Assembly (NCBI GenBank): GCA_016584495.1
Contig: WAID01000003.1
Span: 1,550,001 to 1,614,000, forward strand
DNA: 64,000 nt
From: Celoporthe dispersa
Lineage: Eukaryota; Ascomycota; Sordariomycetes; Diaporthales; Cryphonectriaceae
Direction of reading: 5' to 3'
Numbering within the stretch: the first letter of the stretch is position 1; every line of letters starts with the position of its first letter. The position numbers and the translations under genes are program-made. The notes beneath the pieces were generated by a model. It searched no databases, was not told the origin of the DNA, and saw only the letters and a program-made list of their open reading frames with translations. This document shows positions 21,634 to 32,997 of the stretch, piece by piece.

Positions 21634-23312
21634 GTACCGAGCAGGGGAAGACCTGATGGTGGTGACATAGCAGCGAAACGACCGTGGAAGATGCAACGCG
21701 GTGGAGGGCCGGAAAGTTAGCCCCTGCACGATGGCCCCATGCAGCAACAGAGAGAAGAAAAAAATTTGCCACCTCGCCTCGAGAGACTGATATGGAGTCC
21801 CAGCTGGGGCTCCTTGGTATCGGTGTACTAGAGGGGCTGGCTGGAATTGTAGTTCGGTGACCCTCGGCGAGCAAAAATGCGGCTGCGTATCCGTGGAAGG
21901 GTGGCAGTCGCAGCGAGACGGACGTTGATGCCTGTTTGGCACATACCCGGGAACCCAACAAGCTCGGATCAGGGTCCCTCGAAACCGGCGTCGTACCTCG
22001 AGAAGGTGGACTTGATTCCAAGGCGCCTCTTAGAGATGGGGTAGAGGTTCGCGAACAGACGGACTTGGGAGGGCTTGCGAGAATATCGTGGAGCCTATGA
22101 CTCAGTACAAGGTTCAGTTAGCTATCTTCTAGCGGAGAATCGAGACAGAAGACGTGAGATGAATAAATCTACATAACAGTAGACAAAAACACGCAGGTAT
22201 AGTCATTTCTTTTAGCCCTGTCCTGACGTGAGCCCCGGGGGGGGGGGGGTGGATGACAAGACGCTCTGACGAAAAGAGAAAACCTCGGTTGTGAATTTGC
22301 AAGAGGCATTAGACAAAGCCCAGACATGATGACCCAGTCTTGACTGGAAAGCTTGATTTATGATAGTCATGTGTGCTGAGCCCGCCCCGCTGCGGCAGTA
22401 AGGCAAAAGTTGCACTTGCTGGTGGTCCGCCTTTTTCCGCGCACCACCATCCCATCATCAGAATTGACAGGAGACACCGTGTTTTAGGCCCCGAGACAGA
22501 CCTTGTCGAGCTGATTGGATCGACTGGTGCCAGAGTTGGATTCCGTCAAGCCTTGCTTTGACGGGAGGGGGAGAGAAAGAGAGAAAGAAGAAGACAGTCT
22601 CGCCGCTGCGAGAGGATGCAGGATCTCGTGCTTGGCTCTGGTATGCCCGTCGGCCCGTGATTGCCTCTCGTACACATTCATGGTCCAGCCTGGACACATG
22701 CGAAAGAGCGCAATCACTGTCATGGCGGCTGTCGACGGCGATGGCTTGTCAGCGGAGAACTGCTCCGAGCCCCTGGCTTAAGATCATGAATAAGGCTGTT
22801 GGAGCTTCCTGTCACCTGAGGATCAGGATGTCGGAAATGTCGCTGCAGTGGCTCATCCCCTTCGAATACAATGAACAGTACTCGAAGGAAGTGACAGAGA
22901 ATACCGCTCGTAGCCCCAACCAGCCTCGTGAGATGCGCCAGGCTCGCGGCGAGGACCAGAGCGATCTGGAGAGGCCATCATTAGCAACGGATCCGTCGCT
23001 GGTCCAGACGACAGCTCGGACGCATCTGAGAACGCCTTGGATCCTGCTGCGCCGCGCTTGCGGGCTGAAGCTTCGGTTCGCGAGTCGATGGCGGCGGCGT
23101 GCGCACGAGCTGAATGTGATGATTCAATTTTGGAAATGGAGTCGAGGGCTTGGAGGTCTGAGGGAAGGAGTTGGGGGAGGAGTTGTCTACCCCTCCTTCC
23201 CGCTTCCCCGGATGATCTTTGGCCGAGAACGCCTCGGGTTTGGATCATGACCTTGCTTACTAAGTACTTTGGTAGTCATTCCCTATTGGGCCAAGAGGCC
23301 TCACCTTCTCCT

Positions 23313-23370
23313 CCTCACATTTTCTCACATTTTCTCACATTTTCTCACATTTTCTCACATTTTTTCTCAC
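23313..23370. repeat. Decamer tandem repeat, TTTTCTCACA-type, about 5 copies
   Basis: Unit CTCACATTTT repeated four perfect times and ending in a variant copy with extra T bases; intergenic. Confidence 0.9.
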
Positions 23371-26300
23371 CATGGTAACCAAGCCCGCCTTGGATAGTCT
23401 CGACTTCGCCCAAAAAGACTCCAAACTCTTGTGGGATTGCCCAATGAACCATGCGCCCAGAACAGAACAGCTTTCCATGGCAGTGTCCCTGATCCTTTGG
23501 ACAAGTATCGGCCCGATCTCAGCATCAGGTCCGGAGGTTATCTACAGAGCCACCCCCTGTACACCCCATTTACAACCTGCCACGTTTTTTCTCCCTTCTT
23601 GCTTCTTCCTCTCTTACTTTTCCCCTTACAGCTTCCATGTACACATCTCTGCTTGTACTGTCTGTCGTGTAACTCTGGGTGTGCATCCGCAGATCCCAAC
23701 CCAAAAGATGACTGGGTATCATCGAGTATCCTGCAATACAACGCTGTGCTTGTTATCCAATGACCAGTTCATTTGACTCTTAAGAGCCGCACTAATAAGT
23801 GAAGTCTACATCCTCCCCCCCCCCCCTCCGGCCCCCTCCAAATTCAGCTATGGTTCCTGTTCTCCGCCCTTTTACATCAGCCATGCATATTTGACATTGC
23901 CACCCATCTCTCCCTCTGCAAAGCCAGAAGTTTTCCTATAGGGAGCAGCGATGTAACCGTGTCTTGATACATCTTGGCAAGCTTGAAAGACCTGTACAGA
24001 TCAGTGTCCCTGTTGGATTGGACTGTGTACTTAGGTACCTCAGCAAAGCATATCATCACCAGAAGTAGATGTCAGCGTGTGACCTCCGGGCCAGGAAGCC
24101 AGCCACGACAGATAGCACATGCTCTAGAGCACTAGGGCACTGGGAAGATTTTCCGATTGGCCATCATCAAATGTCGAGCTGGCGAGGCAGTTTGCGCATG
24201 CCGTTGGACTGTGCTGCAAGCGAGCCTTGCTATTTTTCTCTTGCCCAGAAGAGGCAGGAATTTCCGTGGGAAGGACTCATTGGCCCGCCCATGCTCTCGG
24301 GGAGGGAATAAAAGAAAAAAGCTCAGGGTTCGCGGGACATCATAGGTCGAACCGCAGCTCCAAGCCACTGCAGGGTCTCGACGGGCCTTTTTATTCTTTT
24401 TTTATTTTTATTTTTATTATTGGCTTCCAAGACGCGGCATGGATTAATTTCTCTTACTTTGGGCCAGGCAGGGTCTCAGTTCCATCTCTGGCAGCCAGGA
24501 CGCTCAGCCTACCTGCCCTCTCAGGCTAAGGCTTGCTAGGGAGAAGAGAAACGGTTTCACTCTACCTTGGGGTGAGAAAGTCTGACTTTTTCTTTTCTTT
24601 CTCTTTAGTATTCGACCGCCCTGGACGATGAAGTGCCGCCAGCCACGACGATCTGAACATGCGAGCAGGCTGCATCAATCAATGCTCATAACTCTCGTTA
24701 CGCGACTAGCAACTCTGCCTACGATTGGACATGCCCTGACAGACTGTTTTTGTTCCTTTGGGAACAGCGGGAAATACTACGTTGCTAAGCAAGACGATCT
24801 CCTGCTATCCAGCCAAGCCGCAACCGTTGGCCCTTATTCCGGCCCGGGCGTACAAGTCTATACGCGCTCGTGTCCAAACCTGGGACAGTATCCGTGTTAG
24901 CTCCGTAGGCTACGCGAGGAACCGATATTTCATGTCTCGGATGGAAGCCCGAGCATGCACACCATTGGTGTAGACCAGCGAAGGATTCCTGGAGCTTGTG
25001 GGAAGGTAGGGTGGTCCAATTTCCTGCCCAAAACTCGCGGATATGTCACATTCACCTCAGCGGCCGGGACTCTCAGTAGGTTATGTGCTACGAAAGTACC
25101 AACCACTGGGGTGTGACGTGATGAAATAGTCCCGCAGTGCAGCAGCATATGCGTAGGGGTAGGTGGCGAGTCAAGAAAGTGTGGTTGCAATAGTAGCGTG
25201 CATCTGCAGCCGTGCGGAGTACAACATGGTAACAGAGCCTCATCCTCTCAGGGTCAAAGTTGCGCCCGCCTCTCTTGTCTCTTTGTTCCCTGATCGCCTC
25301 AAAGTGTGTGCCACACAAAAACAGCTATCATGCTGGGTTGAGGGTGTGGGCAGATGTTACCCATGCACAACTACATGCGGCTGTAATGGCCGCACACAAG
25401 CCGACCGCGCCAAAGCCTTCATTTTGAGCGATCCCTTAGCTCCTCCTCCCACCGGTTCCATATCGTCTTGTCGGGCAAAACAATGGAGTGTGGTTGTGGC
25501 GCAGGAGATGTGGTACCATGTTCTTTCTGGTTCCTCCCTCTCTTCCTACCGCGTCATTTATCATCTCCGCCCACAACAGCTACGCAAGGCAGTTGGCCTG
25601 GCAGCTGACCTCAACCCCGTTTCAAGGGCAGCACCTAGGTCCAAGAGTCCACGGTGATTTGTCAGGGATCGACACAAGCTGCAGACATAGCCCCTTGACC
25701 GCATGAAAGAAGACAGCTGCAAGGTATACCGACATACGAGAATGTAAAGCATGTTTAAGACATCACATGGAGGCTGACTGATGCAGGGCGCACGGCAGTG
25801 TGGCCGGTGAAACAGCCCTCTTTTGTTATCGTCAGCGTCTGGGCGCCGCTGTTTAGTTTCCTGACCGTCCAGGCTCAGCACTGCCCATGAACTTGCCTCG
25901 CTTGGCCCCTACCACCTCAACCTGTGCGGTCTATCACATGGAGGACGAGCCTGTTCGCTCTCCAGGGTTGTCCTCAGCAGAGACCGCATGGTGACACTCA
26001 GCTCTGACAGCGGTCTCAATTCCCCGCTAGTCCTTCGGGAGAGGTCTCACATCCCCTTCGTGACCGTTGAACTCTCTCCACCTCGGCCCCTTGGGCTGGT
26101 TCTGTCCTGAAAGTAGCGCCGAACTACGACAAACGTCCACATGGGCCCCCTCAGGCAGCAATCTGCTGGCCAGTGGTTGGTACCTAATGCCCTCAGGTCC
26201 GCCAGCAGGGGTCCAACTGTGTGTTCTGACCACATCCCACAGCGAGGGCGCTACAGGGTGAGCGGGAGCCTTTTTTCTTTCTTTTCTTTTCTTTTGGCGT

Positions 26301-27010
26301 TACTGCTCGGATTTGTGGATGGGTGGAGACCATCCCAGCCTCATGCTGCAACACTTTCCTTCTGCTGCCTGGGGGGTATCCGTTGGGGCAGTTTTTCGGT
26401 CCAGATACCTGTTGCCCGGGACGACATGCATCACGCCCTTCGTGAGAATCATGTCGCGCCGCGTGGCCCGGGCAACACATGCCTTCATGACTCTGGGGCA
26501 GAATTCTAGGCTCTCACGCTAGCTCCCTGTTTGCGTTCCTTGGATTACTATTGAAGGGAATACGAGGCGTTATGCTACAGTAACGGCGACGGCTAGCAGT
26601 GATGGGCTATATTTCATCATCGCAAGGTTGCTGCTGCTCTGAGTCTGTCCACAGTAGAGACCACATGACCGTGGTTCTTGAGAGTACAACGTTACGTCCT
26701 TGCACGGCAGAATTAAGATACGGAGAAGGAAGAATTGAAGGAGTGTTTGTCTAGGACAAGGTCTACAATTTCATATGAGGACGCGGTGCCGAAATTACGC
26801 CACACCACACATGCGCGATTTAGCAAGAGGTTCTTATTATACGCCTCGGCTACAATGATATCGGAAAGGAATACCCTGAAGAGCTATTATACAGATGATC
26901 TCTGCTGACCTGTTTGATGATGGGGCCGAAAGATAAGGCTGGGTGTGAAGATGCGCGTCAAGCCGTGTGTGTGCGTGCGTGAGAAAAATTATGCGCGCGG
27001 GCCGGACGGC

Positions 27011-27514
27011 TCAGCAGCATGTAAGCATGTCTTGTGAGACGGAACAACACCTGCGGCTGCTGAGCGAGTGCTTTCTGGATATATGAGAAGAGCAAATGAC
27101 TATGGGAATGAAGTTTGGGTGAGATGGCAGAACAAAGTATACAAGAATGCGGCTCGTGATAGAATGAAGCCTGCTACCAAGAAGAAAAACCTCTCTATCA
27201 AGAACCCATCTGAGATCCACCAAAATATTGAAAACGCGTGTATGAGAAAAGACAGAAAGGTCATAATATGCAGTCTCTAGAGTCTTGGTCCCTCCATCTA
27301 AAACTTTTGCATGCCTTGTACCACATAAAAGAGACCTCCGTAAAAGTTTTTGTGGAAATTCTGGCGTGAGCCATATACAAAGTGTAGAGACAAGCCTTAT
27401 AGCAGCGCCAAGGAGGAAATGTAGCCCGACCGAGGAATGAAAATGAAAGACAAGAAGAAGGAAAAAAAGAGAAATAATCGAGCCCAAAGCGTCGTCAGCA
27501 CATATGAATAGCAT
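27011..27514 (-). CDS. Hypothetical ORF with hydrophobic N-terminus
   Basis: ATG-started 167-codon frame in comparatively AT-rich DNA. The N-terminus has a hydrophobic stretch (SIISLFFLLLVFHF) that could be a signal or membrane segment, then a Ser/Leu/Cys-rich sequence ending in two Cys. No domain recognised, no intron evident. The stop lies about 640 bp upstream of the stop-codon side of the zinc-ribbon gene at 27657. Length alone is weak evidence; it may be a chance ORF. Confidence 0.22.
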   Translation of the reverse strand: MLFICADDALGSIISLFFLLLVFHFHSSVGLHFLLGAAIRLVSTLCIWLTPEFPQKLLRRSLLCGTRHAKVLDGGTKTLETAYYDLSVFSHTRVFNILVDLRWVLDREVFLLGSRLHSITSRILVYFVLPSHPNFIPIVICSSHISRKHSLSSRRCCSVSQDMLTCC

Positions 27515-27656
27515 AGCATCATGATAGGATGGTACTGTAGCTCACGAGTCAGGGATCACTCAGTAAAAGGGGTTCGCTGTATGCAGGGACGAGACCGAGG
27601 CTGAAGGTGGTACTTACCATGCTACATCGAAGGATGAACGATGAATTTGCGATGCC

Positions 27657-27984
27657 TCATTTGCGAGTAGGAATTGGGTAGGCATCGCAGTGACCACAAC
27701 GGATGTGATTGCACTGAACATTTGTACATTGGAGGTCCACTGTACCTACCATGGGCTTCTCCCCACAGCGGCACTGAAATCCGAGACAACATATTAGTTT
27801 CTGAAACGACACTGTACTTGTTTACTTGTGAGATACATACACAATTCCACCACAAAGTAGGCCGAGATGCCGAATACTGTTGTTTCTGCTGGTAGGAAGA
27901 AGGCTCTGAGGAGTGACCGTGACTATGTCTCGTAGAGGAGTGCTTCTTCTTGTCCTTTGATGAGCCGTGGTGCGGGTGAGGCAT
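27657..27984 (-). CDS. Small zinc-ribbon protein, 86 aa, one intron
   Basis: Function unknown. ATG at 27984; exon 1 27984-27841 (48 codons: His/Lys/Ser/Gln-rich tail, then LWWNC); intron 27840-27774 (67 nt, GTATGT donor, TTTCAG acceptor); exon 2 27773-27657, phase 0. Seen: WWNCCRCGEKP, then QCTNVQCNHIRCGHCDAYP, that is W-x-C-C-x-C-G .. C-x4-C-x-H-x2-C-x2-C, a pattern suited to two zinc ions or one extended ribbon. This matches a small fungal family of the form W-x-C-C-x-C-G plus C-x2-C-x-H-x2-C-x2-C known only as hypothetical proteins. Splicing is required: without it the unspliced frame loses all the Cys ligands, which is strong support for the model. Confidence 0.72.
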
Positions 27985-30900
27985 CTTTGTGGTTTGGTCT
28001 GAGGTGTCGTTGGATGTGATAGCGCAGACTGGCCCGTCTATGGATGTTCAGAGGTATTCGAGAAGGTCGAGACGAGGAAACAAGTAGGATGCTTGAGTCT
28101 GTTGAGAGAGAGTTACTGAGACGACGATGGATGCCTAGGATCTTATATCTAGTCTGGGGGTTTATATTTACCGCCTGACCAAAGGTAGGCGACGGCACAA
28201 CTGCCAGGGTCTGGACGCGGCGGAGACTGCGACTGTCTGCCTTGAACTAGATTGAGGTGAGGCCGTCATCCTTGGGTATGTCCAGTGATCATCAGCCGTT
28301 CTGCATTGGCCCCCACCCCCCCCCCCAGCTAGAAAGCCCTGAATACATGAGAAGAACCAGACGCACATGGCAGAATGTCTCTATCTAGTCAATGTGACTT
28401 GACAACCAGACAAATCTAAGCAGAAGGATCGAAGACTGCGACATGTGTCGGTTCGAATGTATACCTCCCCTATGATAAGCCTCAGTGTAATTGTGGGCTA
28501 TTTTTTCTTCTTCTTCAACTTTTTACCTTTTTTCTTTTCATTTTGATCCGCAGAGCAAGAGGGCAGGACCACAAATGCTGAGCCCCCCTCCGCCAATACA
28601 ACCGCTCTCTCGGATCAGCTATAAATTCGGAGCCGTGAGATGATAAGCCGAGGATGTCTCGGTCAGTGGTGTAGTATTTGATGAAGGAGCATCCGGGGCG
28701 GAGACACAAAACTTGTGCATGGAGGACCCCCCCTCAGGAGAGAAAAGAAATAAACCACGAAAATACGAAATGAATGGAAGAGAGATAAATTCTAGGTCAA
28801 CAGCGTAGCCGCTAGGACGAGATTGGCTCGGTCTCAACGTTCGAGGCAAACGATCCTTAGCTCATAGGGCTGAAATAAGGCTTGACAACTTGGGTGGGTG
28901 CATGCACATTTGCCCATGGCCCACTCCCCACTGCATCTTGCATCTCGAACGCCGGCGATTACATGGCGAAACATAGAAATAGTGGAGTGGCACATGACTG
29001 CGGCTCACATAATACCTATGGATGACACCCACGCAGAGCTAGGTGCCTCCAAAATGTATGCAACGGCGGCGCCGTCTCGGTGCTGAACGTCCAGGGAGGT
29101 CCCCAAATACCAAAGCCACGTTCAGCGAGAATCTAAACGAATCTGATTGGAGGGAGACGAGTGGGGAATGAACCTGATTAAGGGTGGTGGACTCAAAGAG
29201 CCCGAAAAATTGTATGGAAAACGATAATTTTTTCTGTTTCAAACCCCCCGCCCCTCCGGAAAAACGGATGAGGCTGTATATGCTCAACCACCACCGGCAC
29301 TTAGTGTCAGACTCGTGAACACGAGGCCGAACAATGGCCAGGAATGGAATCCTTCATACCGATCTAGAAACCATCCATTCTCTTCCTTCTACCCCATAGC
29401 GTGAACTGCTTGGGTAGCTTCTGCTAGTTGCCGCGATTTGTAAGTAGGATCCGGAGACATCCCAGAAGGAAGCACTATCGTGTGCAATCCGGGGCTCCCC
29501 ATGCCTCTTGGGAAAGCCCCATCCAAAGTATCAAGGTTGTATAAATATGCCTCAGGCAGTGTTCAGATGAGCTTCTCATCTAAGCCGTACCAAGGTGTCA
29601 CGATGCTTCACAGCCCAGAGAAAGATCTTTCCACTTCAGGAAGCGGTCTCCGGCGACATAGCCATAAGTGAATCCTTCCTATGAGGAACCCAGTCCTTCG
29701 CAGCGGGTTGCCATGTGATGAGCACCGTAACGATAGGCCGACAGTGCACCTGTGCCAATATCTCCAAGTCACTCGTGGTGACCGCTTCGGCACGATCCCT
29801 CTCTCCCTCTCCACCCCCAAAATCCTTCCGCGGATTCTCCTGGGGGACGACCTGCGAGACCATGGCCAGAACGAGATCATGTGTCCGGGAATGGTCATGA
29901 CAAGTTCCCTCGAGGCGGCTCGGTGGAATCAAAGCGGGGTCCACGAAGAAGAATGGCCTGCCTGAGGCAGTGCCTGGGATGCTCCGCCGCCAGAGTCTTG
30001 GTGAAAAGTTCCGTGCCTTGCACCCCTCCCCCCACCCCTCCCTCTTTGACATCCTTTCACAGCTCGTTTCATATCTGCGAGTCTGTGGCCACCAAAGGAC
30101 ATTGCTGGTAGTACGTAGTACGAATAGCACCTCAAATATCGTTCTAGTCCCGTAGGCCGGTTCATAATTAGCCGTATATGCAGGCCACCCCACAAGGCTG
30201 GTCTAACCACACGAGAACATGTTTGAATTCCTGTGGTAGGGATTACCGGGCAGTCATGCTTGCAGCACACGTGTGCAGCCTGAAAACCAGGAGGTTGTAA
30301 CTGGCGAGAGGACGAGGTCCCTGGTCTGTATGGGATTGGGGTCGGGGTGAGATCCCTGATGAGGCCTAGAAGGCCTTATTTCTCGACCAGCTTGGACAGA
30401 CCTAGAGCCAGATATGGTAGGCCACAAGCGATTGCGGCTGTCCAGAGGAAAGAACTCAGAAGCCTTGTCTGGTTGTCTTGCACAGTTGTGGGTCAGCATG
30501 TGAAGGAGGAGATCATCGACTGGCCCCCACGAAAAGTCCAGCGACGAAGATTCAGCCTCTCAGCTGTCCAGACGATGACCACCATCTGGGCTTGAATGAG
30601 CCCATGTTCGAAGTATTCCAAGTTTTGCCACACAGAAATTAGATTTATGTAAGCCACAGACAGGATGATAGAAAATATCGAAAAGGGCATGTAGCGGTTT
30701 CGGTCACTACCGAACGCTCGGAGCCGAAGGGGTCGCGATGGAACCACGCACCCCGCTTGGCGTCAGCCGCACACTTGGTAACAGCCGACGACATTGATGT
30801 GTAATGCAGATGAAGGGAACCAAAATTTTTTTTCGAGATTGATGACTTCTCAGCTGGGGTAGCTGATGTTTGGGCGGCTCAGCGAATGCCGCCGTGGAAA

Positions 30901-32532
30901 CTCGACAACTCCCCACCGGGGCAGATCTCTCCAAATCCTCAGCTTCCCTCAGCCTCACGAGTCAGATGGGGTCGCTTTGGGTTCTTGAGAGCGAGAACTG
31001 TTGTCGCATCATTCAGGTTGTCCATGGTCCCTGGAGCCTCTACAGGTAGACATCGATTGTTTCCAGATGCCCGCCGAGGGACCACGCCGAGGGACTTTTG
31101 TCTCAGCTCGAACACCATACTTGGAGTTGGAGGTCGCGGCAATATCGCCGTCCTTCAATCAACAACTGTGCCCGAAACTGGGCAGGGTCTTGAGAAGCGA
31201 GCGACCTACCTTTTCCCCAATCTTGGAGCCGGGAAAAGGACGAGAGAAATCCAGCCATGAAGAGATAGGAGAGTGTATATCGCAGGAATCTTTCTCTCCC
31301 TCTCCCCCCCGACCAGACAATTTGCACTTGACCTGGCGAGGACGAGCGGGCACCGAGTGCGTCCCATACCTACCACGAAGCTAACCCAGGCCGAACGACG
31401 ATGCGGCGTTGCAAGCGTGAACACTGCCAAATGATATTTCATGCTAGATGTTGGGGGGTTTTTTTTTCCATGGGTGATCGTTGTTGATCGTTCATCCCCG
31501 GGATAAACACAGCATGAACTGCTCGAGAGTCCAAGTCAAGACAATCTAGTCGCAAGAAGTATTAGTGACTCCATCGCTTCAAATTCGTAGAGGCGAGCCT
31601 GGGATGAACAGCGCGAAAGCTTCACAGCCAGGTCATCACTACCGTCAAGTCGGGTCGGAAGCGCAAGCAAGACCGTCGAGGTTGACAATCATAAGAATAA
31701 ACATCAATACGCCGAGAACTGCCTGTTAGGCACTGACTGGGTGGGCTGATGGATGGCTGAGGGCGAGAGACGAAGAGAGACGCGAGGAGTGAGAGATGAG
31801 TTCAGTTCACCCAATAGATCCTGGCGGGGGAGAAGGGCCTAAAACAAGCTTCGCGCCGCAGTGGGTCGCGTCGATGGGACGGCGCGCTGGTCTGGGCCAA
31901 GCGCCATGCTCTCAGATACCTGAACCAGCAAAGAGGCCCTTCGTCATTGGCGACGTTTCATTGCGAGCGCTCTCATCCAACGTCATCGTCTTGGCATCCC
32001 TGTTTCCCTTCCCTCCCCCTTGGCTTTAGCCCATTAGACCGTGCTAGACGCCCGCTCCCTTGATAAAAGCAGACAGAGCGAGGTTCCTCTCCTGCAGCTA
32101 TTCAGGTTGAGATCGTCATATATCCAGTTGTCATGGTCAGAGTGCTCGATCTTGGGTTTCTTCTTTCACCGCGTCAAACAGCTGCTGCTGCTGCTTCTAC
32201 TCCCGCTCACGCGTTCACGGCGTCGCGAGCTTGACCGAGACCTCTGGAACGATACAAGACACCAATAACCACGGTACAACGAGATTTTGCGACGTGCGCG
32301 AGATACGAGACAAACAAGCATTCCTCCACGAGACAGTCAAAACCAAAGAGACAAACGAGACGGCGCCCTGCCCTGTCCTCTCCCCATCTCTTCCCTCCTC
32401 TCTTTTCCAACGGAACAGATCTGCCCCAGCTTTGACCTCGAGTCGAGACGGGCACACACAACCGAGTTTTCCCACACAAGCGATACACCTACCAAGGCAG
32501 CAGACACCCCCCACCCCCAAACGGTATTCACG
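27985..32532. other. Gene-poor segment before MARVEL gene
   Basis: No firm gene in 4.5 kb. Contains a C11 run (28316-28326), a weak minus ORF 29636-30193, a weak plus ORF 30886-31260 (ATG start), and a minus ORF at 30493-30747 with one hydrophobic segment (listed). The end (32040-32530) is CT/AC-rich leader and promoter DNA of the MARVEL-like gene. Confidence 0.4.
30493..30747 (-). CDS. Hypothetical small ORF with one hydrophobic helix
   Basis: 84 codons from an ATG at 30747. A basic N-terminus is followed by MPFSIFSIILSVAYINLIS, a plausible membrane segment, then VWQNLEYFEHGLIQ and a basic tail. It may be one exon of a larger gene, as the next minus-strand frame (30499-30254) overlaps its end. 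No family recognised. Confidence 0.2.
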   Translation of the reverse strand: MVPSRPLRLRAFGSDRNRYMPFSIFSIILSVAYINLISVWQNLEYFEHGLIQAQMVVIVWTAERLNLRRWTFRGGQSMISSFTC

Positions 32533-32997
32533 ATGGGTGTCCTCGGCTTTGCCATCTCCTACATCGCCTTCTCGGCCCTGCACATCGTCCAGCTCGCCCT
32601 TGCGCTCGCGGTGTGCGGGCTCTACGGTCAGGATCTACACCGCGCGGATGAGAAAGGAGTATATGCGGACTCGAAATGGGTGTACGCCGTGGTCGTGGGC
32701 GCTCTGAGTGCCTTCACGGCGCTTGTGTACCTGATCCCCTTTGTCCTGCGCATCTGGCTCGTCTGGGCCTGGGACCTGGTGCTGTTCGTGCTGTGGATCG
32801 CGCTGTTTGGTGTCTTTGGCAAGATGTACATCCACGAGAATCCCGAGGGCGAAAGCGGCGTCCAGCGCATGAAGAACGCCGTCTGGGTCGACCTGGTCTC
32901 CGCGCTGCTATGGCTCCTGCTTGCCGTCGCTGCGTTCGGATATTGGTGGGGCCACCGCGAGAGGCATACGCGCTTCACCGGCCGCGCGAGGGTGTAG
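32533..32997 (+). CDS. MARVEL-like four-transmembrane protein, 154 aa
   Basis: Membrane protein of unknown specific role; MARVEL proteins in fungi sit in the plasma membrane or at contact sites. Single exon from ATG 32533. Seen: four hydrophobic segments, approximately residues 5-30 (GFAISYIAFSALHIVQLALA), 48-75 (VYAVVVGALSAFTALVYLIP), 78-100 (WDLVLFVLWIALFGVFGKMY) and 115-140 (VDLVSALLWLLLAVAAFGYW), with a short charged loop between the third and fourth (HENPEGESGVQRMKNAV). The conserved Trp-Val-Asp before TM4 is typical of fungal MARVEL proteins. It ends in a basic tail. GC-rich and isolated between two gene-poor segments. Confidence 0.8.
   Translation: MGVLGFAISYIAFSALHIVQLALALAVCGLYGQDLHRADEKGVYADSKWVYAVVVGALSAFTALVYLIPFVLRIWLVWAWDLVLFVLWIALFGVFGKMYIHENPEGESGVQRMKNAVWVDLVSALLWLLLAVAAFGYWWGHRERHTRFTGRARV

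Larger units (their letters stand above)
21634..27656. other. Gene-poor segment
   Basis: About 6 kb without a firm gene. Contains the possible 3' part of the preceding gene (to 22098), a G12 run (22238-22249), overlapping open frames on both strands at 22.9-23.25 kb, a decamer tandem repeat (23313-23370), a C12 run (23815-23826) and only short ORFs afterwards. No transposase, reverse transcriptase or integrase motif was found in the translations. A weak hydrophobic ORF (27011-27514) is listed separately. Confidence 0.45.

Noticed and set aside
28435..28465. GGTTCGAA T-loop-like sequence
   Set aside because: No acceptor, D or anticodon arm could be drawn around it.
29636..30193. 185-codon minus ORF
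   Set aside because: No domain, overlapping open frames on the other strand, no consistent splice model.
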